A DNA stretch of 11,760 nt, from contig DLBD01000133.1 in the NCBI GenBank assembly GCA_002494125.1, positions 1 to 11,760 of the forward strand, written 5' to 3'. This DNA is from Ruminococcaceae bacterium UBA7030 (lineage in GTDB: Bacteria; Bacillota; Clostridia; Oscillospirales; Acutalibacteraceae). Position numbers and translations under genes: made by a program. Below the pieces are notes generated by a model. That model made no database searches, was not told the origin of the DNA, and worked only from the letters and a program-made list of their open reading frames with translations. Position 1 is the first letter of the stretch. Every line of letters begins with the position of its first letter. Below, one piece after another: positions 5,514 to 11,760 of this stretch.

Positions 5514-6605
5514 ATGCTCGACGGTGCAAAAAAGAACTTTGGTTTTGGCTGTATGAGACTTAAGCGCCTTGAAAACGGAGAGGTTGATTTTGTTAATTTT
5601 AATCAGATGATTGACCTTTTTATGAAAAACGGCTTCAACTATTTTGATACAGCACACGGATATATCGACTATAAAAGCGAAACCGCAATACGAGAGTGTT
5701 TGGTAAAACGATATCCGAGAGAGAGCTTTGTCCTTACCAACAAGCTTTCGGAAGGCTTTTTCAAAACAGAGGATGAAATACTGCCTCTTTTTAACTCTCA
5801 GCTTGAGGCGTGCGGTGTTGATTATTTTGATTATTATCTTATGCACGCTCATAACGCTGAATACTTTGAAAAGTATAACAGACTTCATGCATATGAAATA
5901 GTTTCCGGCCTTAAAAAGCAAGGGAAGGTCAGACATATGGGAATATCATTTCACGACACGGCTGATGTGCTTGATATGATTCTTACAAAAAGACCTGAGA
6001 TAGAGGTTGTGCAGCTTCAGTTTAATTACCTTGATCTTGACGATGAAAGAGTACAGGCTCAGGCTTGCTACGATGTGTGTGTAAAGCATGGGAAGGATGT
6101 AATTGTTATGGAGCCTGTCAAGGGCGGACGGCTTGTAAATCTTCCTCTTGCAGCACGAAACGTTTTTGATCGTCTTGGCGGAGGATACGCCGAATATGCG
6201 ATTCGCTTCGCAGCAGGCTTTGAAAATGTAAAAATGGTGCTTTCGGGTATGAACGACACAAAGCAGATGGAGGAAAACATCCGCTTTATGAAGGACTTTA
6301 AGCCTCTTAGTGATGAAGAGATGGAGGCTGTTTTCAATGTGCGTTCAATTCTTAAAAATCAGGATGTTATTCAGTGCACTGCCTGTGGATACTGTCTTGC
6401 CGGTTGCCCGATGAACATAGCTATTTCGTCCGTGTTTGAGCTTCTTAATAAAAAGAAACTTGACTCATCCTTTGACTTTGACGGTGAATATAGTAAGCTT
6501 TGCGAAAATAATGGTAGTGCGAATGATTGTATATCCTGCGGTCAGTGCGAGGGTGTATGCCCGCAAAAGCTTGAAATAATAAAGCTTCTGGAGGCTGTAA
6601 AATGA
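5514..6605 (+). CDS. Aldo/keto reductase with C-terminal two-cluster ferredoxin domain
   Basis: ATG 5514 is preferred because GGGAG (5501-5505) sits 8 nt ahead of it. ATG 5499 (five residues longer) has only a weak GTGAT-like site and cannot be excluded. The protein is 363 residues from 5514. An AKR TIM barrel begins at NFGFGCMRLKR. The catalytic tetrad is visible: Asp45 and Tyr50 in FDTAHGY, Lys77 in LTNK, His111 in YYLMH. Later come HMGIS, QLQFNYLD and VMEPVKGG. From about residue 288 are CTACGYC...CP (Cys288, 291, 294, 298) and CISCGQC...CP (Cys339, 342, 345, 349), two [4Fe-4S] sites. This architecture is a known clostridial AKR subgroup and probably exchanges electrons with ferredoxin as well as, or instead of, NAD(P)H; the substrate is unknown. 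The stop overlaps the next gene's ATG by 4 nt, so translation is coupled. Confidence 0.92.
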   Translation: MLDGAKKNFGFGCMRLKRLENGEVDFVNFNQMIDLFMKNGFNYFDTAHGYIDYKSETAIRECLVKRYPRESFVLTNKLSEGFFKTEDEILPLFNSQLEACGVDYFDYYLMHAHNAEYFEKYNRLHAYEIVSGLKKQGKVRHMGISFHDTADVLDMILTKRPEIEVVQLQFNYLDLDDERVQAQACYDVCVKHGKDVIVMEPVKGGRLVNLPLAARNVFDRLGGGYAEYAIRFAAGFENVKMVLSGMNDTKQMEENIRFMKDFKPLSDEEMEAVFNVRSILKNQDVIQCTACGYCLAGCPMNIAISSVFELLNKKKLDSSFDFDGEYSKLCENNGSANDCISCGQCEGVCPQKLEIIKLLEAVK

Positions 6606-7579
6606 GTGAATATAAATGGGCTTGTATAGGCTGCGGACATATTGCAAATGAAATGGCACAGGCGTTTGAGGAAAAGGGGAGGCATTTTTACGGCGTCTAT
6701 TCAAGGACTCGTAATAAGGCTGATGATTTTGCAAAACACTACGGTATAAATAAGGTTTATAATACTGCGGACGAGCTTTTTGCCGACGACGAAATTGATA
6801 TAGTTTATATCGCAACTCCGCATAATCGCCATATTGAATATATACTCAAATCAGCACAGAGCAAAAAGCATATTCTTTGTGAAAAGGCTATCACCCTTAA
6901 TAGTGAAGAGCTTTCGCTTGCTAAAGCTGCTTGCGATAATAATGCTGTAATTCTTGCCGAGGCTATGACTATTTACCATATGCCTGTATATAAAAAGGCG
7001 AAAGAATATATCGAAAACGGGCGACTCGGGAAGTTAAAGCTTATCGAGGTAAATCTCGGAAGCAATAAGGAATATGATATGACAAGTCGTTTCTTTTCAA
7101 AAGACCTTGCAGGCGGAGCAATGCTTGATATCGGTGTGTATGCGCTTTCGTTTGTGAGAAACTTTTTTACCAAAACTGCCGACGATGTGAAATCATCTGT
7201 AAAACTTGCGCCGACAGGGGTCGATGAGCAGGCTGTTATGCTCCTTTCAAACAGCTTTGGTGAAATGGCGGGCGTTACGCTTTCGCTTACAGCCAGACTT
7301 CCGAGAACTGCTGTTGTTTCATTTGAAAACGGTTATATTGAATTTGAAAACTATAACCGTTCAAGGTGCGCCAAAATTACCTTTCTTGATAGTGGTGAGG
7401 TTCTCACTTTTGAAAGCGAGGATGTGTCGCCGCTTGTTTATGAGATTGAAGATATGGAAAAGGCAGTTGACGGCGATGAAACAATAATGCACTTTGACTT
7501 TACGGCTGATGTAATGGATATAATGACAAACGAAAGAAGAAAATGGAAAGTAATATACCCCGAAGAAATAAACAATTAA
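6602..7579 (+). CDS. Gfo/Idh/MocA-family NAD(P)-dependent oxidoreductase
   Basis: This 325-residue protein starts within the preceding stop (ATGA overlap, 6602-6605). The N-terminal Rossmann fold shows GCGHIA (residues 10-15), a strand ending in YSRTR, and DIVYIATPHNRH. The LCEKAIT block (Glu94, Lys95) corresponds to the family's catalytic EKP motif, with Ala96 in place of the usual Pro. The C-terminal alpha/beta domain has GGAMLDIGVY (Asp176), the conserved substrate-side segment. Length and blocks suit the dihydrodiol-dehydrogenase/sugar-dehydrogenase branch. It would oxidise or reduce a sugar-like or cyclic hydroxy compound in the cytoplasm; the exact substrate is not readable. Coupling to the aldo/keto reductase suggests that the two act on the same compound (inference). 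Confidence 0.9.
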   Translation: MSEYKWACIGCGHIANEMAQAFEEKGRHFYGVYSRTRNKADDFAKHYGINKVYNTADELFADDEIDIVYIATPHNRHIEYILKSAQSKKHILCEKAITLNSEELSLAKAACDNNAVILAEAMTIYHMPVYKKAKEYIENGRLGKLKLIEVNLGSNKEYDMTSRFFSKDLAGGAMLDIGVYALSFVRNFFTKTADDVKSSVKLAPTGVDEQAVMLLSNSFGEMAGVTLSLTARLPRTAVVSFENGYIEFENYNRSRCAKITFLDSGEVLTFESEDVSPLVYEIEDMEKAVDGDETIMHFDFTADVMDIMTNERRKWKVIYPEEINN

Positions 7580-7590
7580 CGGAGGAACAA

Positions 7591-8433
7591 ATGAAAATCG
7601 GATGCGTAGACGTAGGCGGAGGTTTAAGAGATATATACGGTGCCGGCGTTTTTGACCGCCTGCTTGATGAGGGCATAAGCCTTGATTATTGTATAGGCGT
7701 ATCTGCGGGAAGTGCTAACTGCGCAAGCTTTGTTGCAAAGCAGCGGGGGAGAAACAAAAAATTCTATCTTGATTATCTCTCGCGAAAGCAAGCGATCGGG
7801 ATAAAAAACTTTATTAAAACAGGTTCTGTTCTTAATCTCGAATATATCTACGGTACACTTTGCGCAAGCAACGGCGAAAATCCGCTTGATTATAAAGCAA
7901 TTATCGAGAGTGAAACAGCTTTTACCGTTGTCGCAACCAATGCAAAGACAGGGAAGCCTGTCTATTTTGATAAGCATAACGATATGTCTTTTAACGATTA
8001 CAGAATTTTGATGGCGTCGAGCTGCCTTCCTGTATTCTGTAAACCAATAAGAATTAAAGAAAACCTTTATTATGACGGCGGATTGTCAGACCCTGTGCCG
8101 TTTGAAAAGGCGTTTGAATACGGCTGCGATAAGGTTATAATCATTCTTACAAAACCGATTAACGAAAAGCTTAATCAAAACAGAAACGAACTCGGAGCTT
8201 TTGCTCTTAGGCGGAAGTTTCCAGAATTTTCAAACTCTATGAAGAGCTCGGCGTCTGTTTACGACAGACAGGTGAAAAGCGCGCTTGAACTTCAGAAACA
8301 AGGCAGGGCTCTCGTCCTTGCACCTGACAGTATAGACGGTCTTGGCACACTTAGTCGTGATATAAATAAGCTTACGTCACTTTATAACAAGGGATACAAA
8401 GACGCTGAAAAAGTCAAGCTTTTCTTAAAATAG
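7591..8433 (+). CDS. Patatin-like phospholipase (YjjU/RssA type)
   Basis: The start is ATG 7591 with GGAGG at 7581-7585. The open frame extends upstream to 7543, but that part overlaps the preceding gene and lacks a binding site. The protein is 280 residues. The oxyanion loop is GGGLRDIYGAGVFD (residues 9-22, with Asp14 where many patatins have Gly). The nucleophile elbow is GVSAGS (Ser38). The catalytic-dyad Asp162 is in YYDGGLSDPVP. No signal peptide or membrane segment is seen, so the enzyme is cytoplasmic or membrane-peripheral. The family hydrolyses acyl chains from phospholipids or other lipids; the substrate is unknown. It follows the Gfo/Idh gene by 11 nt and is probably the last gene of this operon. 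No clear terminator hairpin follows. Confidence 0.9.
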   Translation: MKIGCVDVGGGLRDIYGAGVFDRLLDEGISLDYCIGVSAGSANCASFVAKQRGRNKKFYLDYLSRKQAIGIKNFIKTGSVLNLEYIYGTLCASNGENPLDYKAIIESETAFTVVATNAKTGKPVYFDKHNDMSFNDYRILMASSCLPVFCKPIRIKENLYYDGGLSDPVPFEKAFEYGCDKVIIILTKPINEKLNQNRNELGAFALRRKFPEFSNSMKSSASVYDRQVKSALELQKQGRALVLAPDSIDGLGTLSRDINKLTSLYNKGYKDAEKVKLFLK

Positions 8434-8447
8434 CGAATATATTATTA

Positions 8448-8476
8448 TTGTTTTTTATTTAATTTATGTGTATAAT
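8448..8476 (+). promoter_or_regulatory. Promoter for the acyltransferase/phosphatase pair
   Basis: TTGTTT (8448-8453) and TATAAT (8471-8476) are 17 bp apart in AT-rich DNA, with the expected start near 8483, about 40 nt before ATG 8523. It separates the patatin operon from the next two genes. Confidence 0.6.
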
Positions 8477-8522
8477 AAAATAAATATTGTTCTATTTTAT
8501 TGGTTAAGTAGGGTTATACATA

Positions 8523-9665
8523 ATGAGGCTATCTGATGTTATTTCAAAAGAAGCGTGTAACAAAGGCAGGCAATTTGAACTCGATTTGCTGAAGTTTATA
8601 CTTATTATCCGCCTTGCACCTGTTCACGTGTTTATAGACAGCGCACAGCCCGGAGCGCTTGATGTGCTTGGAATACCGTATTTTTACGATTCCGTTCTCG
8701 GCGGCGTTATAGGTCCTACACGGTTTATGATTCTTATGGGTGTGGGACTTGGTTATTCCCGACACGGCTCTGCAAAAGAGGTGTTTAGGAGGGGAATTAA
8801 AATCGGCATTATCGGTTTTCTTCTCAATGTGTTTAGATTTCTTATTCCGTCGCTTGTAGGCTTTGGCATAACGGGTGACGCAGAAAGATACCTTGAGCCG
8901 TTGCCGTTTCTTTTTTTCGGCAACGATATTCTTCAGTTTGCCTCGCTTGCAATGATGCTTATGGCGCTTTTTCTTCACTTCAAGCTGACTCCGGAAAAAA
9001 TTTTCGGCGTGTCGCTTTTGATGAGTCTTGCCGGTAATTTTGTCAGAAATGTTGATTTTCACAGCATCCCGCTTAACATTATTTTCGGTCACTTTATAGG
9101 CGTTGAGGATAAAAGCGAGGAAACCTTTATCTTCTCCGACTTTCCTTTGATAATCTGGTTTTTATTTTATGCCTTTGGTTATTTCCTCGGAAAATACTAT
9201 ACGCATCTAAAAGATAAAAACAAGTTTTATGCCATCGTTTCACCGATATGTATAATCGTGTCCGTTGTGTTTATTATATGGGAAATTCACGGCGGCTTCG
9301 GTATGATGATGGGCGAGGGAGTTAATGTCTTTTATCATATGACAACTCCCGAGGCATTTGTTTGTATAATGGCATTTCTCGGACTTCTTGGCATATATAA
9401 TTTTATTTCGCCTTATATTCCGGAAAAACTTCATAAGCCTATTGAGGCTGTTAGCCGTAATGTTAATTCAATTTACTGCATACACTGGGTGCTTGTATGG
9501 TGGACTGTCGATCTCGCTGTTTACTGCATAAAGGGAGATACATATCTCAAGTATTCATACGCATTTTTAATTGGCTACGCAATAACAGTCGTTTCGATTA
9601 TTCTTGCTCATTTCTGGTCAAAATTCAAAGCTGAGAGGAAAGCAGCATATGAAAAGAAAAAATAA
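8523..9665 (+). CDS. Multi-pass membrane acyltransferase-like protein
   Basis: This 380-residue integral membrane protein has about ten hydrophobic segments from residue about 22 to 365 and a Lys/Arg-rich C terminus (FKAERKAAYEKKK), consistent with a cytoplasmic tail. The N-terminal block GRQFELDLLKF followed by a first TM ending in APVH (His35), and the later TRFMILMGVGLGYSR block, resemble the acyltransferase-3/HGSNAT-like group of membrane acyltransferases, which move acyl groups from cytoplasmic donors to extracytoplasmic glycans or lipids. A second His, in CIHWVLVW near the end, is also typical. The assignment is by pattern only, and substrate and product are unknown. The ribosome binding site is weak (TAGGG at about 8510-8514). 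The 3' end overlaps the next gene by 17 nt, so the two are likely to be expressed together. Confidence 0.75.
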   Translation: MRLSDVISKEACNKGRQFELDLLKFILIIRLAPVHVFIDSAQPGALDVLGIPYFYDSVLGGVIGPTRFMILMGVGLGYSRHGSAKEVFRRGIKIGIIGFLLNVFRFLIPSLVGFGITGDAERYLEPLPFLFFGNDILQFASLAMMLMALFLHFKLTPEKIFGVSLLMSLAGNFVRNVDFHSIPLNIIFGHFIGVEDKSEETFIFSDFPLIIWFLFYAFGYFLGKYYTHLKDKNKFYAIVSPICIIVSVVFIIWEIHGGFGMMMGEGVNVFYHMTTPEAFVCIMAFLGLLGIYNFISPYIPEKLHKPIEAVSRNVNSIYCIHWVLVWWTVDLAVYCIKGDTYLKYSYAFLIGYAITVVSIILAHFWSKFKAERKAAYEKKK

Positions 9666-11649
9666 AATCTCAATACGAATACTCGTCGGCATTTTGATGA
9701 TGGTTGTAGTGCTTTCTGTTTCAAGCGGTATTGCCCTTTCAACAGAGCTTAAGCGTGCTGTCATTGACAGCTACTCAAATTATGCGCTGACTTATGTCAG
9801 AGCTGCCGCTGCTTATATAGACGGTGATACTGTTTCGCATTATCTTGAAACAGGTGAAAAGGATAAGTATTATACTGATATTCAAAACTATCTGGAATCA
9901 ACTGTTGATGCAAGCAAACAGCAGATTAAGATTGATTATTTTTATGTTTTCGTTCCCGGCGATGAAGATATAACATACATTTGGGATATGGAGCTTGAGG
10001 AAGAGCCGATGGAGCTTCTTGAGCATTATCCGTATAGTGACGAATCCGCAAAGGAAAATGCGAACAGCATTATGTCGGGAGAAGTTAATACGGACATCAC
10101 TAATTATTTTGACGGAGGAACACTTCTTCTTACGGCGTCTGTGCCGCTTCTTGACAGTAGCGGAAATCCCGTTGCAATTGTTGCTGCCGACCTTTCTGTT
10201 GACGGTATTAACGAGGCAGGTTATGAGCTTCTTATAAATGTAAGTATACCTATAATCATTCTGATGATATTAATTGAGATAATCTATTATTTCTATTCAA
10301 GAAAGAAGCTTGTAACTCCTATTGTGAAGCTTCAGAAAGCAACGGAGGAGATTGTTGACAATCTCGGAAATAATACCTCATTCAAGATTGATATACATAC
10401 AAACGATGAAATCGAAATGCTTGCAAAGTCGTTTGAAAAAATGAATGAAAAGCTTCACGATTATATTATCCAAAATGAAACTATAACTGCCGAAAAAGAG
10501 AGAATCGAAACTGAGCTTTCGCTTGCAACAAGAATTCAAGCAGATATGCTCCCGAATATTTTCCCTGCTTTTCCGGACAGAACTGATTTCGATATATACG
10601 CTTCAATGACTCCTGCCAAGGAGGTCGGCGGTGACTTCTACGACTTCTTCCTTATTGATGATGACCATCTTGGAATAGTTATGGCTGACGTTTCGGGTAA
10701 GGGTGTTCCTGCGGCACTGTTTATGATGATGAGTAAGATTCTTATCAAAAACCAGGCGATGATTTCAAAAAGCCCGCAGAAAATTTTGAAAACAGTAAAC
10801 GAACAGGTTTGCGCAAATAACCGTGAGGAAATGTTTGTAACTGTATGGCTTGGTATTCTTGACCTTAAAACAGGTGTTCTTACAGCTGCTAACGCGGGGC
10901 ATGAAAAACCGATTATCAAAAAGCCCGACGGCGATTTTGAAGTGTATTCAGACAAGCATGGTTTTATCATTGGCGGTATGTCCGGTATTTCGTATAAAGA
11001 GTATGAAATAAAGCTTGAGAAGGGCTCGAAACTTTTTGTCTATACCGACGGCGCAGTGGAAGCGACGGACAGCCAAAACAAGCTTTTTGGTACCGAAAGA
11101 CTTCTCGCTTCGCTTAATTCTGTTAAGAATTCAAGCACAAAAGAAATACTTGAAACCGTACATAAGGATGTTGATCTGTTTGTCGGTGACGCGCCGCAGT
11201 TTGACGACCTTACAATGATGTGCATAGAGTATATCGGCAGCGACAAGGAAACCCTTGTTGTTGATGCAGAAAATGATAATCTTCATATTGTTATGGATTT
11301 TGTCGATAGTTTCCTCGAAAAGAACAGTTGCCCGATGAATACGCAGATGAAAATCGACCTCTCGGTTGAAGAAATATATGTAAACATCGCAAACTATGCT
11401 TACGGTGGCGGCAAGGGAGATGCGCAAATCAGTATTGAAAACAATGACGGCAACGTGAAAATAGTTTTCAGTGACAGCGGAACGCCGTATAACCCGCTTG
11501 AAAAGCCCGACCCGGATACTACACTTTCTTCGGAAGAAAGGCAGATCGGCGGTCTCGGAGTTTTCCTTGTGAAGAAAAATATGGACGACGTTACGTATGA
11601 GCACAAAAACGGCAAAAACGTTCTTACAATGATAAAAAATATAAAATAA
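9649..11649 (+). CDS. Sensor-HAMP-SpoIIE/RsbU-type PP2C phosphatase with C-terminal RsbW-like ATPase domain
   Basis: The start is ATG 9649, with GAGAGGA (about 9632-9638) ahead of it. The frame extends to 9604 without a better start. The protein is 666 residues. TM1 (about 8-30); an extracellular Cache-like sensor (about 31-195) with YFYVFVPGDEDITYIW and LTASVPLLDSSGNPVAIV; TM2 (about 196-217); HAMP (about 218-272); a coiled connector; a PP2C domain (about 285-530) with GGDFYDF (Asp329), ADVSGKGVPAAL (Asp347), NAGH, YTDG (Asp467) and FDDLTM (Asp519, Asp520), all metal-site aspartates present; then a GHKL ATPase (about 545-664) with N-box EEIYVNIANYAY (Glu575, Asn579), G1 DSGTPYNP and G2 GGLGVFL. 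The family dephosphorylates STAS anti-anti-sigma factors; the ATPase part resembles their kinases. One protein may hold both opposing activities. No STAS or sigma gene is nearby. Confidence 0.92.
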   Translation: MKRKNKISIRILVGILMMVVVLSVSSGIALSTELKRAVIDSYSNYALTYVRAAAAYIDGDTVSHYLETGEKDKYYTDIQNYLESTVDASKQQIKIDYFYVFVPGDEDITYIWDMELEEEPMELLEHYPYSDESAKENANSIMSGEVNTDITNYFDGGTLLLTASVPLLDSSGNPVAIVAADLSVDGINEAGYELLINVSIPIIILMILIEIIYYFYSRKKLVTPIVKLQKATEEIVDNLGNNTSFKIDIHTNDEIEMLAKSFEKMNEKLHDYIIQNETITAEKERIETELSLATRIQADMLPNIFPAFPDRTDFDIYASMTPAKEVGGDFYDFFLIDDDHLGIVMADVSGKGVPAALFMMMSKILIKNQAMISKSPQKILKTVNEQVCANNREEMFVTVWLGILDLKTGVLTAANAGHEKPIIKKPDGDFEVYSDKHGFIIGGMSGISYKEYEIKLEKGSKLFVYTDGAVEATDSQNKLFGTERLLASLNSVKNSSTKEILETVHKDVDLFVGDAPQFDDLTMMCIEYIGSDKETLVVDAENDNLHIVMDFVDSFLEKNSCPMNTQMKIDLSVEEIYVNIANYAYGGGKGDAQISIENNDGNVKIVFSDSGTPYNPLEKPDPDTTLSSEERQIGGLGVFLVKKNMDDVTYEHKNGKNVLTMIKNIK

Positions 11650-11652
11650 ATA

Positions 11653-11683
11653 AAGCCGGCTTGTCTTATAAACAAGTCGGCTT
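11653..11683 (+). terminator. Hairpin after the phosphatase gene, weak T-tract
   Basis: AAGCCGGCTTGT (11653-11664) pairs with ACAAGTCGGCTT (11672-11683) through 12 bp with one G-T wobble and a 7-nt loop. What follows is CCTGAAT rather than a T-run, so termination may be partial and the downstream polymerase gene could receive read-through. No separate promoter for that gene is clear in the 23 nt between the hairpin and its start. Confidence 0.5.
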
Positions 11684-11706
11684 CCTGAATAAAAAGAGGG
11701 GAGAGT

Positions 11707-11760
11707 ATGAAAAGAGTAATATTTCACGTTGATGTAAACAGTGCCTTTCTCTCCTGGTCG
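11707..11760 (+). CDS. dinB: Y-family DNA polymerase (DinB/Pol IV-like), N-terminal 18 codons only
   Basis: ATG 11707 follows a purine-rich GAGGGGAGAG site. The 18 visible residues, MKRVIFHVDVNSAFLSWS, are the N-terminal signature of Y-family polymerases: the first metal-binding Asp in the strand (F-H-V-D-V) followed by N-S-A-F. This family performs translesion synthesis. The rest of the gene lies beyond the window edge, so subfamily and integrity cannot be judged. Confidence 0.8.
   Translation, partial: MKRVIFHVDVNSAFLSWS

Noticed and set aside
5493..5936. 147-codon open frame on the minus strand
   Set aside because: It is antisense to the catalytic part of the aldo/keto reductase and has no start signal or recognisable motif.
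8544..9092. 182-codon open frame on the minus strand
   Set aside because: It lies wholly inside the acyltransferase gene in the opposite sense, is rich in Lys/Arg/His from complementing hydrophobic codons, and has no binding site.
11131..11727. 198-codon open frame on the minus strand
   Set aside because: It is antisense to the ATPase end of the phosphatase gene, crosses the hairpin and shows no family motif; the plus-strand domains are unambiguous.

Overview
The window reads as chromosome from a low-GC Gram-positive anaerobe of the class Clostridia, probably a gut Ruminococcaceae/Oscillospiraceae/Lachnospiraceae-type organism. This rests on strong AGGAGG-type ribosome binding sites, TTGAnn-17-TATAAT promoters, lipoprotein signal peptides, several ferredoxin-fused oxidoreductases and a heavy preference for CTT (Leu) from about 2.2 kb onwards. 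No tRNA, rRNA, CRISPR array or complete insertion sequence is visible. The species cannot be named from sequence alone.

Layout. (A) 1-1723: a two-gene unit with AT-rich, TTA/AAT/AAA-type codon use unlike the rest. It holds the 3' part of a zinc-ribbon-repeat protein with an embedded Vsr/PD-(D/E)XK-like nuclease, then a small one-TM membrane protein, closed by tandem terminators. (B) 1724-2177: a gene-poor junction with nested inverted repeats, two hairpins, a short coding-like scrap, then a consensus promoter and an 11-bp-spaced direct repeat. (C) 2178-4594: three co-directional genes for exported, membrane-anchored proteins: a VanX-type D,D-dipeptidase lipoprotein, an uncharacterised beta-rich lipoprotein and a HAD-type phosphatase. 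They end in a 16-bp-stem terminator. (D) 4642-8433: a divergent redox locus. A ferredoxin-nitroreductase fusion lies on the minus strand. An aldo/keto reductase-ferredoxin fusion, a Gfo/Idh/MocA oxidoreductase and a patatin-like lipase form a tight operon on the plus strand. The shared intergenic promoter region carries a 10-bp inverted repeat. (E) 8523-11649: a multi-TM acyltransferase-like protein overlapping a sensor/HAMP/PP2C (SpoIIE-type)/RsbW-like ATPase fusion. (F) 11707-end: the first 18 codons of a Y-family DNA polymerase.

How the genes fit together. Block A looks like the edge of a horizontally acquired island, possibly DNA-targeting or defensive. Block C looks like an envelope-facing scavenging or wall-turnover operon. 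Block D pairs two different oxidoreductase folds that each carry a two-cluster ferredoxin module across a common regulatory region. Block E is a candidate signalling unit in which an extracellular sensor drives serine/threonine dephosphorylation and possibly phosphorylation of STAS-type anti-anti-sigma factors, none of which is in the window. The most promising leads for something new are block A, the divergent operator in block D and the sensor-phosphatase-kinase fusion in block E.
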